DNA of 32,640 bases from Gemmataceae bacterium (GCA_028288765.1 JAQGHQ010000396.1:1-32640); one strand, 5' to 3'; shown: positions 24,102-32,403, counted from the stretch's first letter. Numbers and translations are program-made. Notes: generated from the letters alone by a model not told the origin.

Positions 24102-25303
24102 CGGGGGACACCGCACTCCGGATCGCGATCGCGAGTTATTACGTCCGGCCGGTGGGGGGAGTGGAGACGTACGTCCGCTCCGTCATCACGGAGATTCTGG
24201 CCCGCGGGCACGAGCTCACGGCCGTCACGATCCAGTCGGGGGACCCGGTGGCCGGGGGCGCCGTGCCCGCCGGCGTGCCCTGGGTTTCCGGGGCCGGCCT
24301 GACCGGAGTCGCCCTCGCCGCGACCGTCGCCGCCCTCCGGCCCGATGTCGTGTACACCCACGGGCTCGGTGAGCCGGAACTGGAGGCGGGGCTGGCGGCC
24401 CGCCTCCCGACCGTTTATTTCGCACACAACTACGCCGGCGGGTGCATCAGTGGCACGAAATCCCACGCGCTCCCCTCCGCCCGGGCGTGCACCCGGCCCC
24501 TCGGGCCCGGGTGTCTGGGGCTCTACCTCCCCCGCCGCTGCGGCGGCTTGAACCCGCTGGAGATGGTACGGCTCTACCGGCGGGAGCGGTCCCGACAGGA
24601 GCTGTTCCGCACCGCCAGGTTCGTGGCGGTGGCCAGTCGGCACATGGCCGCCGAGGCCGCCCGTAACGGGGCGCCCGAGGACCGGGTGAAGCTGACCCCG
24701 CTGTTCCCGCCGGCGATGAAGCCCGACCCCGATCCGCCGCCGCCGAAACCCCCGACCGGTCGGGTCCTATTCGTCGGCCGGATCACCGCGCCCAAAGGCT
24801 GGCGGCACCTGCTCGACGCCGTCCCCCAGGCGAGCGCGGCGCTGGGCCGGCCGCTCACCCTGGTCGTCGCCGGCGACGGTCCGGATCGGGACGCGTTCGA
24901 GGCCGAGACCCGGCGCCGGGGGGTCCCGGCCGAGTTCCTCGGGTGGGTCGGGGCCGCGGAGCGGGAGGCCGAGATGCGGCGCGCCGACGTGCTCGCCGTG
25001 CCGAGCGTCTGGCCGGAGCCGTTCGGGCTGGTCGGGATCGAAGCCGGCTGCGTCGGGCTGCCGGCCGCCGGGTTCGCGGTCGGCGGCATCCCCGATTGGC
25101 TGACGCCGGGCGTGTCCGGGGAGTCGGCCCCCGGTGAGCGGCCCGACCCCCGCGAGTTGGCCGACGCCCTCGTCCGGGTATTGGCCGACGCCGCCCACTT
25201 CAATCGGCTACGGGTCGGCGCCTGGGAGTCCGCCCGCCGGTTCACCCCCGCCGCCCACCTGGACCGCCTTCTCCCCGTCCTCGAAGCGGCGGTGAAGGCG
25301 TGA
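24098..25303 (+). CDS. Glycosyltransferase family 4 with cysteine-rich insertion
   Basis: This 401-residue GT4 enzyme reads 'LRIAIASYYVRPVGGVETYV' at the N-terminus with a GGVE loop. The donor domain has 'GRVLFVGRITAPKGWRHLLD', 'LTLVVAGDGPDRDAFEAETR' and EX7E in 'PEPFGLVGIEAGCVGLPAAG'. Between the two domains (about residues 110-150) there is a segment with four cysteines: 'NYAGGCISGTKSHALPSARA', then 'CTRPLGPGCLGLYLPRRCGG'. The same kind of block occurs in a subgroup of bacterial GT4 proteins and may bind a metal or form a structural cap over the acceptor site. The ATG overlaps the previous stop (ATGA), and the purine-rich AAAGGGAAA upstream may serve as ribosome-binding site. Confidence 0.87.
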   Translation: MTGDTALRIAIASYYVRPVGGVETYVRSVITEILARGHELTAVTIQSGDPVAGGAVPAGVPWVSGAGLTGVALAATVAALRPDVVYTHGLGEPELEAGLAARLPTVYFAHNYAGGCISGTKSHALPSARACTRPLGPGCLGLYLPRRCGGLNPLEMVRLYRRERSRQELFRTARFVAVASRHMAAEAARNGAPEDRVKLTPLFPPAMKPDPDPPPPKPPTGRVLFVGRITAPKGWRHLLDAVPQASAALGRPLTLVVAGDGPDRDAFEAETRRRGVPAEFLGWVGAAEREAEMRRADVLAVPSVWPEPFGLVGIEAGCVGLPAAGFAVGGIPDWLTPGVSGESAPGERPDPRELADALVRVLADAAHFNRLRVGAWESARRFTPAAHLDRLLPVLEAAVKA

Positions 25304-26451
25304 CCCGGTGGGCCCTCCTGACCGGCGAGTACCCGCCGCAGCCGGGCGGGGTGGCCGACTACACCGACCAGGTGGCCCGGGGACTCACGGCCGCCGGGGA
25401 CGTGGTGACCGTGTACGCCCCGGCGCGCGGCTGCCGGGCGGACGACCCCGGGCCCGGGGTAACGGTCCGACGCTTGCCGGGCTGTTTTGGTCCGCGGGGG
25501 CTGGCGGCTCTCGACACCGCCCTGGCCCGGCGGCCCCGCCCGGACCGCGTCCTGATCCAGTACGTTCCGCACGCCTACGGGTGGAAGGGGATGAACCTGC
25601 CATTCGCCATGTGGGTCGCGGCCCGGGCCGGGCGGCATGCCCCGGTGTGGGTGATGTTCCACGAGGTGGCCTTCCCGTTCCGGTGGCGGCCGCCGATTCA
25701 CGCGGTGCTCGCGGCGGCGCACCGGGTGATGGCCCGGCTGGTGGCCGGCGCCGCCAGCCGGGTGCTCGTCTCCGTCCCGGGGTGGGAGCCGCGCCTCCGC
25801 CGTCTCTGCCCGCGGCTCGGACCGGTCGAGTGGCTTCCGATCCCGAGTAACATTCCGGTGGCCGCCGACGCCCCCGGGCCGGTCCGGGAGCCGCCCGCCC
25901 GCGGGCCGGTCGTCGGCCACTTCGGGACGTACGGGTCCGCCGTCATCCCCCTGCTGGAACCGGCCCTCTGCCGACTACTCGGGCGCGACCCGCAGGCGAG
26001 CGGCGTTCTGCTCGGCCGCGGGGGGGTGGCGTACCGGGACGACTTGGTCGGACGGCACCCGGCATTGGCCGGGCGGGTTGTCGCCCCCGGCGAGCTTCCG
26101 CCCGAGGCCGTCGCGGCCCGCCTGCGGGGGTGCGACATCCTCATCCAGCCGTTCATCGACGGAATAAGTTCCCGCCGGACGAGTGCGATGGCCGGGCTGG
26201 CGAATGCCGTACCCCTGGTGTCGAACTTCGGTCCCCTGAGCGAGTCGGTCTGGGCCGGGGCCGGCGGGGTTGCCCTGGCCGCGGCGCCCGACCCCGACCT
26301 ACTCGGCGCCCGGGCCGAGGAGGTTCTGGCCCTACCCCGAGCCGATCGGGCGGAGATGGGGCGGCAGGCCGCCGCCCTGTACCGCGACCGGTTCAGCCTT
26401 GAGCACACCATCGCCCGGCTCCGCTGCCCCCAGCCCCCGTGCCCGCGGTGA
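25300..26451 (+). CDS. GT-B glycosyltransferase, EX7E-degenerate
   Basis: This 383-residue protein begins at GTG 25300 (GTGA overlap). The N-terminus 'TRWALLTGEYPPQPGGVADY' is a clear GT4 acceptor domain with a GGVADY loop. The donor half has 'PVVGHFGTYGSAVIPLLEPA' and 'GVLLGRGGVAYRDDLVGRHP'. In place of EX7E it reads 'LIQPFIDGISSRRTSAMAGL' followed by 'ANAVPLVSN'. The 'DGISSRRTSAMAGLA' segment is found in a GT4 branch that lacks the first glutamate. It may still be active, with the donor phosphates held by the Ser/Arg/Arg cluster, but that is inferred. Confidence 0.8.
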   Translation: MTRWALLTGEYPPQPGGVADYTDQVARGLTAAGDVVTVYAPARGCRADDPGPGVTVRRLPGCFGPRGLAALDTALARRPRPDRVLIQYVPHAYGWKGMNLPFAMWVAARAGRHAPVWVMFHEVAFPFRWRPPIHAVLAAAHRVMARLVAGAASRVLVSVPGWEPRLRRLCPRLGPVEWLPIPSNIPVAADAPGPVREPPARGPVVGHFGTYGSAVIPLLEPALCRLLGRDPQASGVLLGRGGVAYRDDLVGRHPALAGRVVAPGELPPEAVAARLRGCDILIQPFIDGISSRRTSAMAGLANAVPLVSNFGPLSESVWAGAGGVALAAAPDPDLLGARAEEVLALPRADRAEMGRQAAALYRDRFSLEHTIARLRCPQPPCPR

Positions 26452-27599
26452 CCCGTCCCGACACGCCCCGGCTGACCGACCGCCTCCGGATCGCGTTCGT
26501 GGTGCACGACTACCACCGGCACGGCGGACACGCCCGGTACACGGCCGAACTGGCCGGCCGGTTCAAGCGGGACCACGACGTGACCGTGTTCGCCAACCGG
26601 TTCGAGGAGCCGGACCCCACCGGGATCACCTACCGGCACGTCCCGGCATGGCGGGCGAACGCCCTCACCACCATCGCCTCGTTCATCCTCCCGGCCACGG
26701 CCCTGGTCCGCGGCCGGTTCGACGTCGTCCACGCCCAAGGCCTGTGCGGGCTCCGGCAGAACGTGGTCACCGCCCACATCTGCCAGCCGGCCTGGTTCGC
26801 GGCCACGGACCGGTACGCCGGCCGGCCGGGGTGGCGGAAGCGGGTATTCCGGGCGGTGGTGACCCGGCTCGAACGGCTGGTGATGCGGCCCGGGGCGGCG
26901 GCCCGGTTCATCGTCCCGTCGGCCCGGGTCCGGGCCGATCTCGCCGCCTACTACCGACTCGGCGACCGCGTCCGGGTGGTCTACCACGGGACGGACACCG
27001 AGGCCTTCCACCCGCGGAACCGGGCCCGGTGGCGGGAGCCGGTGAGGGCCGAACTGGGACTGCTCCCGGCCGATCGCGTGGCCCTGTACGTGGGCGACCT
27101 GCAGAAGGCGATGCCGGCCGCGGTCCGGGCGCTGGCCAGGGCACCGGGGGTGAAGCTAGTGGCCGTGTCCCGGACCGACCCGGCCCCGTACGCGGCCCTG
27201 GCGGCGGCCGAGGGGGTCACGGACCGAGTCCGGTTCGTCCCCCCGACCGTCGAGGTCGCCAAGTATTACGCCGCCGCCGACCTGTTCCTGTTCCCCACCT
27301 ACTACGACACGTTCGGCCTGGTGTTGACCGAGGCGATGGCGTCCGGGCTGCCCGTCGTCACCAGCCGGGCGGCCGGGGCGGCCGAGTTGGTGGTCCACGG
27401 GGCGAGCGGGTGGCTGACGGCCGAGGCGTGGGACCCGGGGCAGATCGCCGAGGGGGTGCGGGTGCTGGCCGCCGACCCGGCCGCCCGGGAACGGATGGGG
27501 GCCGCCGCCCGGGCCGCGGTCGAGGCGTACACCTGGGACCGCGTCGCCGAGCAGACGATGGCGGTGTACCGCGAAGTGCTCTCGGAGAAGGGGCGGTGA
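26448..27599 (+). CDS. Glycosyltransferase family 4 (GT-B fold)
   Basis: This protein is 383 residues long from GTG 26448, chosen because it gives the GTGA overlap seen at neighbouring junctions; an in-frame GTG at 26439 would add three residues. It contains 'LRIAFVVHDYHRHGGHARYT' with a GGHARY loop. The donor domain has 'RVALYVGDLQKAMPAAVRAL' and 'FPTYYDTFGLVLTEAMASGL', where Asp replaces the first Glu of EX7E. This is common in the PimA/PimB-like side of the family. The middle segment 'HAQGLCGLRQNVVTAHICQP' is typical of GT4 acceptor sites. The role is sugar addition in the same glycan; the linkage is unknown. Confidence 0.86.
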   Translation: MTRPDTPRLTDRLRIAFVVHDYHRHGGHARYTAELAGRFKRDHDVTVFANRFEEPDPTGITYRHVPAWRANALTTIASFILPATALVRGRFDVVHAQGLCGLRQNVVTAHICQPAWFAATDRYAGRPGWRKRVFRAVVTRLERLVMRPGAAARFIVPSARVRADLAAYYRLGDRVRVVYHGTDTEAFHPRNRARWREPVRAELGLLPADRVALYVGDLQKAMPAAVRALARAPGVKLVAVSRTDPAPYAALAAAEGVTDRVRFVPPTVEVAKYYAAADLFLFPTYYDTFGLVLTEAMASGLPVVTSRAAGAAELVVHGASGWLTAEAWDPGQIAEGVRVLAADPAARERMGAAARAAVEAYTWDRVAEQTMAVYREVLSEKGR

Positions 27600-28801
27600 G
27601 GCGGCCGCGGGTAGCGTTCGTCGTGAACGGTGGGCCGGGCTCGGCACTGGGCGAGCGGGCGGAGGCGTTCGCCGCCCGGCTGGCCGCCCGGTTCGCCTGC
27701 CGGCTTGTGTTCCGGACCGGGGGGAAGGGGCAGGCGGTCGGGCGGATGCTCGCGGAGATCGCGGCCGCGGCCCCGGCCGTGTGCTACGTCCTCGACCTTG
27801 CCGCCAGCGGGGTGGCGGCGGCCGGCGCGTACAAGCTCGCGACCGCCACCCCGTTCGTCCTCGACACCGGAGACGCGGTGGTCGAGCTGGGCCGGGCACT
27901 CGGGCGGAGCTGGGCGGGTACCGCGGCCACCCGGGGGATGGAGGCCTACGCCCTCCGGGCGGCATCGGCGGTGGTGGTCCGCGGGACCTTCCACCGGACC
28001 TTGCTGGCCCGCCGCGGGGTCCGGGCCGAGTTCGTCCCGGACGGGGTGGTGGTCGACCAATTCGCCCCGGCGCAAGGGGCACCCCCGAACGCCGATCCGG
28101 CCCGGCCGCTGGTGGTCGGGCTGGTCGGGAGTTCGGTCTGGGTGCCGGTCCGCGGCACGTGCTACGGCTGGGAGCTGGTCGAGTTGATTCGGATCCTGCG
28201 GAGTCGCCTGCCGCGGCCGGTCCGCGGGGTGCTGATCGGGGACGGGTCCGGGGTCGAGGTGCTGCGGCGGCGGTGCGCCGAGTACGGGCTCGGGGGCGCG
28301 GTCGAGTTCGCCGGCCGGGTCCCGTACGCGGACCTGCCCGTCCGCCTGCGGGAATTCGACATCTGTCTCTCCACCCAGACGAACGACGTGATCGGGAACG
28401 TGCGAACGACCGGGAAGTTACCGCTGTACCTCGCCGCCGGGCGGTTCGTCCTCGCGAGCCGGGTGGGGGAGGCAGCCGGGCTCCTCCCTTCAAACATGCT
28501 GGTGGATTTCGTCGGGGAAACCGACCCCGCCTACCCGACCAAGCTCGCCGCCCGGGTCGAGGCCCTCGTGGCAGCGGGTGAGGACTTTACCCACCGGTCC
28601 GAGTGTGTGGCCCTCGCCCGGCTCCACTTCGAATACGACCGCCTCGCGCCACGTGTCGGCGCGGTACTCGACGGCGTCCTCGGGACCTCCTCCCGGGCCG
28701 GCCGGGGCTCGGGGGAGCCGGCCGACACTCCCCCTTACCAGGATCTCTTCACGACAACCCCGACCCCGCCCAACAAGCCCGCGGGCGAGCACGGGCACTG
28801 A
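27596..28801 (+). CDS. GT-B glycosyltransferase-like protein, divergent
   Basis: This 401-residue protein begins at GTG 27596 (GTGA overlap). The N-terminal domain 'RRPRVAFVVNGGPGSALGER' has a glycine-rich loop followed by alanine-rich helices. The donor domain has 'LVVGLVGSSVWVPVRGTCYG' and 'VRGVLIGDGSGVEVLRRRCA', then 'VEFAGRVPYADLPVRLREFD'. Where EX7E should be, the sequence is 'ICLSTQTNDVIGNVRTTGKL' with no glutamate pair; the Lys in 'TGKLPLYLAAG' matches the donor-binding Lys in the GTG branch. The last 40 residues are Pro/Thr-rich and low-complexity. It is probably a sugar transferase, but a non-catalytic partner subunit cannot be excluded. A 170-bp gap follows, the only long break in the second half of the cluster. 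Confidence 0.72.
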   Translation: MRRPRVAFVVNGGPGSALGERAEAFAARLAARFACRLVFRTGGKGQAVGRMLAEIAAAAPAVCYVLDLAASGVAAAGAYKLATATPFVLDTGDAVVELGRALGRSWAGTAATRGMEAYALRAASAVVVRGTFHRTLLARRGVRAEFVPDGVVVDQFAPAQGAPPNADPARPLVVGLVGSSVWVPVRGTCYGWELVELIRILRSRLPRPVRGVLIGDGSGVEVLRRRCAEYGLGGAVEFAGRVPYADLPVRLREFDICLSTQTNDVIGNVRTTGKLPLYLAAGRFVLASRVGEAAGLLPSNMLVDFVGETDPAYPTKLAARVEALVAAGEDFTHRSECVALARLHFEYDRLAPRVGAVLDGVLGTSSRAGRGSGEPADTPPYQDLFTTTPTPPNKPAGEHGH

Positions 28802-28971
28802 GCGGCCAGACCGGGAGGCAGACGGCCGGCCGGTCCCGACTCATCGACCGGGGTCACCGCCGGCGGTCCGAGGTCGGGTCGTAACTGGCCGGCTGGCGGC
28901 TACTCGGCCACAGGACCCGGCTTCGGGAGCCAGGTCTGGTTCGTCCCCCGGAACGCAGACGTACCGATCCC
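28802..28971 (+). promoter_or_regulatory. 170-bp gap with internal palindrome
   Basis: This is the only gap over 100 bp after 9522 inside the cluster. It contains ACCGCCGGCGGT (a perfect 12-bp palindrome near 28856-28867) and a possible CCCGAC/GTCGGG stem around it. No clear promoter boxes are seen. It could hold a secondary promoter for the last glycosyltransferase gene or a pause/antitermination site. Confidence 0.3.
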
Positions 28972-30156
28972 ATGACGCCCCCCTGTCACCGTCTCGCGGT
29001 GGTCCGCGACGCCCGCGCCGAGGGGTGGCCGAGCATGGACCTGTGTGCCGACCAGTTACTCGCCCACCTCCAGGCCGCGGCCCCCGGCCTGACCCCGGCC
29101 GATCTCGAAGCCCCCTTCCACCGAACGTTCCAGCGAGTTCCAGTCGTCGGCCGGCGGAACGCGGCGTTCAACGCCGACCGGTTGGTCTACCGCCATCTCA
29201 CCCTCCCCCGGTTCCTTCGCCGCGGGGCCGCCGGGTTCGACCTGTTCCACGTCGTGGACCACACGTACGCCCATGCGGTCCATGCCCTCCCGCTCGGCCG
29301 GGCCGGGGTCTATTGCCACGACCTGGTCGCGTTCCGCTCGTTGCTCGAACCCGAGCACGACCGACGGCCGTGGTGGTTCCGGCAGCTCGCCGCCCGGACA
29401 CTCTGGGGGCTGCAGGCCGCCGCCGTGGTGTTCCACAGCACCGGACCGGTCCGGGACGAAATCCTCCGCCACCGCCTGGTCGACCCGTCCCGGCTCGTCC
29501 ACGCCCCGTACGGGGTATCCGCCGAGTTCACCCCGGATCCGGCCGGCCCGGTCGACCTCCCCGCACCGACGGACCTACCGTTCCTACTCCACGTGAGCAG
29601 CAACGTCCCCCGGAAGCGGGTGGACGTCCTGCTCGACGTTTTCGCGGCGGTCCGGACCGCCGCGCCCGGACTGCAGCTGGTGCAGGTGGGGGGCCCGTGG
29701 CCACCGCACCTCCTCGCCCAGATCGACCGGCTCGGCATCAGGCCGTACGTGACCCAGGTCCGCGGGTTGAGCCGCGGGCAGCTGGCCGAACTCTACCGCC
29801 GGGCGGCGGCCGTCCTGGTCCCGAGCGAAGCGGAGGGGTTCGGGCTGCCGGTGATCGAGGCCCTGGCCTGTGGCTCGGTCGTAGTCGCCAGCGACATTCC
29901 GGCACTCCGCGAGGTTGGCGGCGACGCGGCCGTCTACCGCCCGGTGGCGGACGTCCCGGCATGGGCCGATGCGGTCCGCCGGGTGATACACGAACCCGGG
30001 TTCGCCCCGCCCCGCGACGCCCGGCTGGCTGCCGCCGCCCGGTACTCCTGGAAGGAGCACGCCGCGGTGATCGGGAGGGCGTACCTTTCCCTGGCGAGCC
30101 GGGCCGGGCAGGCGGCCGGGACGGGGCACCCACCGGGAGTTGATCCACCGGAGTAG
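28972..30156 (+). CDS. Glycosyltransferase family 4 (GT-B fold), last cluster gene
   Basis: This 394-residue GT4 protein begins 'MTPPCHRLAVVRDARAEGWP' and 'SMDLCADQLL', the N-terminal pattern of a GT4 branch that has 'EGWPSMD' in place of GGxE. 'FDLFHVVDHTYAHAVHAL' and 'AGVYCHDLVAFRSLLEPEHD' form the acceptor-side pocket. The donor domain has 'FLLHVSSNVPRKRVDVLLDV', 'QVRGLSRGQLAELYRRAAAV' and EX7E in 'AEGFGLPVIEALACGSVVVA'. 'HVSSNVPRKR' is the loop that binds nucleotide phosphates in this branch. There is no strong ribosome-binding site. The gene is followed directly by the AT-rich mobile-element region, which marks the 3' end of the cluster. Confidence 0.87.
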   Translation: MTPPCHRLAVVRDARAEGWPSMDLCADQLLAHLQAAAPGLTPADLEAPFHRTFQRVPVVGRRNAAFNADRLVYRHLTLPRFLRRGAAGFDLFHVVDHTYAHAVHALPLGRAGVYCHDLVAFRSLLEPEHDRRPWWFRQLAARTLWGLQAAAVVFHSTGPVRDEILRHRLVDPSRLVHAPYGVSAEFTPDPAGPVDLPAPTDLPFLLHVSSNVPRKRVDVLLDVFAAVRTAAPGLQLVQVGGPWPPHLLAQIDRLGIRPYVTQVRGLSRGQLAELYRRAAAVLVPSEAEGFGLPVIEALACGSVVVASDIPALREVGGDAAVYRPVADVPAWADAVRRVIHEPGFAPPRDARLAAAARYSWKEHAAVIGRAYLSLASRAGQAAGTGHPPGVDPPE

Positions 30157-30162
30157 GTTGGA

Positions 30163-30250
30163 GAAAACGATGTGTTGATTATATAGATAATTTAATCAAT
30201 GTTATATTAGAAGTCGTACATATAATACATTATTAATGATGATCTTTTCT
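30163..30250. other. AT-rich island at the cluster 3' end
   Basis: Roughly 85 bp with strongly reduced GC interrupts DNA of about 70% GC. It contains TTGATTA (30175-30181) and TAATCAA (30193-30199), an inverted repeat with an 11-bp spacer, and several TATA-like stretches such as TATAATACATTATTAATGAT. It lies between the last glycosyltransferase gene and a transposase remnant. It may be the end of a lost element, a promoter for the remnant, or foreign DNA. Confidence 0.6.
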
Positions 30251-30289
30251 CAAGACGCCGTTCCCAGCGGCTCGAACCCGGGTGGCTTC

Positions 30290-30803
30290 CGTTCGTTTCG
30301 TACCCGGCTCGACTTATGCACTTCCTCCGGCCGTCCCCGGGTAGCAGGGCGGGTCTCCGCGCCCCGCTGCTGATCGCCCGCCGGCGGCTCCCACGCGCCT
30401 CCCGCACTTCTCCCACCTGACGTAACTCGGTTCGTCGTCCTGGTCACGGTGGCCGTCCTGACGACCGGCCGGGGGACCATCGTCAACCTGCCCCGCCCCG
30501 TCCGCGACCTGGCCACGCGGCATGACTCCGGCTCCCGCCGGGGCCTGTCGTCGGCCCGGCTGGCCCGGCCTCGCAGCCGACTCTGCCCTCGCCAGGTTCC
30601 TGCCCGACCACCTCCAGTCCGACGGGCCGGTGTACCTGATCGGGGACGGCACCGTGAAGGAACATCCCCGGAAAGTGGTGTCCGGGAGGGGCCGGCACCG
30701 GGACGGCGTCCGGTCGTCACGCGGTTACACGACCTGGCGGTATGGGCATAGGTGGGTGGTCGTCGCCGTCCGGGTCCGGTTCCCGCACGCCGCCCGCTGG
30801 TGG
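30290..30803 (+). pseudogene. Frameshifted, truncated DDE transposase remnant
   Basis: Two plus-strand frames together give the N-terminal half of a planctomycete-type DDE transposase. The first frame gives 'FRSFRTRLDL' and, after an in-frame stop, 'FVVLVTVAVLTTGRGTIVNL'. The second takes over near 30570 with 'ALARFLPDHLQSDGPVYLIG', 'DGTVKEHPRKV' and 'RHRDGVRSSRGYTTWRYGHR'. The 'VYLxGDdTVxEHP' motif normally provides the first catalytic Asp (here GDG). Similarity ends at 'RFPHAARWW', so the C-terminal half with the rest of the triad is missing. The IS701-like element begins about 100 bp further on, in the opposite direction. It is non-functional. Confidence 0.72.
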
Positions 30804-30903
30804 TTACAGGCCGGGGGCTGCTTGCCCCTCCGCCACTTCTGTTGCCAGGCCCTATGGTTCGGGTGGAAGCCATCTGGTGTCACCGGTCATAGACGACGGG
30901 TAA

Positions 30904-30917
30904 TTCTACTGTTTCCG
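30904..30917 (+). repeat. Left terminal inverted repeat of the IS
   Basis: TTCTACTGTTTCCG is the exact complement, in reverse order, of 32390-32403. It overlaps the last codons and stop of the transposase frame (TAG complement at 30906-30908), so the gene runs right to the element end. Confidence 0.8.
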
Positions 30918-32332
30918 ATGTTGCCGGAGTTCTGTCCTTAACTTCGGCAATATCTTACGCGCACGATGCCAGTAGGATCTTGCCATCTCGGTGCGCCGCA
31001 TCCAACGCGTCGCTCGCCAGCCGACCATCTCGGGCGTGTTGAACCCCAACTTCTCCGCCGGCAGGCTGGCAATCACGTCCCGTAGGCGCGGCGCCGTCAG
31101 CGCGGGTGTCTCTTTTTTCCCCCCGCCGCGTCTCCACGCTCAAGAACCACGACGCCATCAACGCCAACGTCTGATGGTGGTGCCACCCGACCCAGTTCCG
31201 CACCTGATAGTCCCCCAACCCCGCTGCGCTCTGCGCCGGCTGGAAGCACTCCTCGATCTCGTGCGCGGCTTTGGCCACCCGCGCGAACTCCGCCAGGCTC
31301 GTCTCTTCCGGGGCGTACGAAAGATAATAATCGTGCTCGAAACTCTTGTCTCCCAATCGCTCGCGAGTGACAAATAGGATGTCGTCCGGACCGATCTTCT
31401 TACCCGCACGCGCCTTCACTCGGCGAGAGACCACACCCACGCGCGGCGGCCCCTTCTCCCCGTCCCGCACCTCGATCGTCGTCCACGCCGACCCCGGGAG
31501 GGCCGCCGCCCACCGGTCCGCACGTTCGAACGGCACCCCCGGTCGCCGCCCCCGGCCGCCATACGCTGGGGCCGCCTCCGCGTCCCGGATCCGCGTGTCG
31601 GACGGCACCGCCAGCAGGTCATGTTCGCCACGAGACCGCGATTCCTCGCGAAAACCCGACGACCGGCCCAGCTCGTCGGCCCCGGCCACCCACCGGTGGG
31701 GCAACCCGCGACCGTGCCCGTCGAGCATCTCCAACGCCTGCTCATGCCGGGTCCGAAACCGCACCTCTTTCGGCACCCCGGCCGCCTTGCCCCGCTTCCG
31801 ATCCTGCGCCCGCTCCTTCGGCAGGTACAGGCGGACGTCGACCGGGGCGTGCCCCCCGGGACACGTACCCCATGTACACCCCCACCTGGCCGTTGTCCAC
31901 CTTCCCCGGGCGGCCGCTCCACTGCCCCCCCACCCCGACCGACGTCGTCCCCTTCTTGGCGAGCGCGGACGGGTCGGACACGACCACCCCGTCCGCCTCC
32001 CCGAGCGACCGTCCGACCGGCTCGGCCAGGACCCCGATCAGCGGCCGGTGGTCCCACGGGACGTACCCGATGAACTTCTGGATCCCCTGTCGCTCCTGGT
32101 CGTGCAGGTACGCGATCGACTCCCCAGTTTTCCGCTCCAAGGGGGACAGCAGACCACTCACGTACTCCCCGACGTGCTGTCGCTGCTCCGGTACCGCCAA
32201 CGTCGCCGCGAACGGCCGGACGAACGCGCGAAGCCGACCCAGCAGGCTCGGCGCCAGGCTCGCGCTGACTTCCGCTTCCTCCGGCATCTCGCGCGAGCGG
32301 ATATCGAACCGGTCGTCCATGACCATCTCCAT
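30906..32332 (-). pseudogene. IS701-family DDE transposase with two frameshifts
   Basis: Three successive minus-strand frames form one transposase of about 474 residues. Frame one (from 32332) has 'YVPWDHRPLIGVLAEPVG' and 'VVVSDPSALAKKGTTSVGVG', with the first catalytic Asp in 'VSDPS', then 'QWSGRPGKVDNGQVGVYMGY'. It breaks in a G6 run (complement of 31852-31857). Frame two continues 'HAPVDVRLYLPKERAQDRKR', 'GVPKEVRFRTRHEQALEML', the second Asp in 'GADELGRSSGFRE', and the likely catalytic Glu in 'HEIEECFQPAQSAAGLGDYQ'. It breaks in an A6 run (complement of 31113-31118). Frame three gives 'TPALTAPRLRDVIASLPAEK', ends 'MRRTEMARSYWHRAR' plus a short tail, and stops at 30906. One base removed from each run restores the whole protein. 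Either the copy is dead or the runs are sequencing errors. Confidence 0.85.
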
Positions 32333-32389
32333 CCGTGAAGATCAGGCACGGAAGGAATTGTCCCGAAATCGGTTGCGCCGCATCAAGTC

Positions 32390-32403
32390 CGGAAACAGTA
32401 GAA
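32390..32403 (-). repeat. Right terminal inverted repeat of the IS
   Basis: CGGAAACAGTAGAA is the partner of the left end at 30904-30917. It lies about 57 bp upstream of the transposase start, leaving room for a short promoter. Confidence 0.8.

Larger units (their letters stand above)
30904..32403 (-). mobile_element. IS701-like insertion sequence with matching inverted ends
   Basis: TTCTACTGTTTCCG at 30904-30917 and its exact reverse complement at 32390-32403 bracket a single transposase gene. Extending outward by 3 bases keeps 16 of 17 positions matched. Outside, the left flank reads GTAA and the right flank CTAA, which would fit a 3-4 bp target duplication with one change. The total length of about 1.5 kb and single-gene layout agree with the IS701 group. 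The transposase reading frame is broken twice, so this copy is probably immobile by itself. Confidence 0.8.

Noticed and set aside
28578..30143. Plus-strand open frame of 521 codons over the last glycosyltransferase
   Set aside because: It is Pro/Arg/Gly-rich throughout. The frame beginning at 28972 has complete GT4 motifs.
31852..31857. Programmed frameshifting in the transposase G6 run
   Set aside because: Repair needs skipping one base (+1), while transposases that use programmed slippage usually shift -1, and a second break exists. Mutation or sequencing error is simpler.
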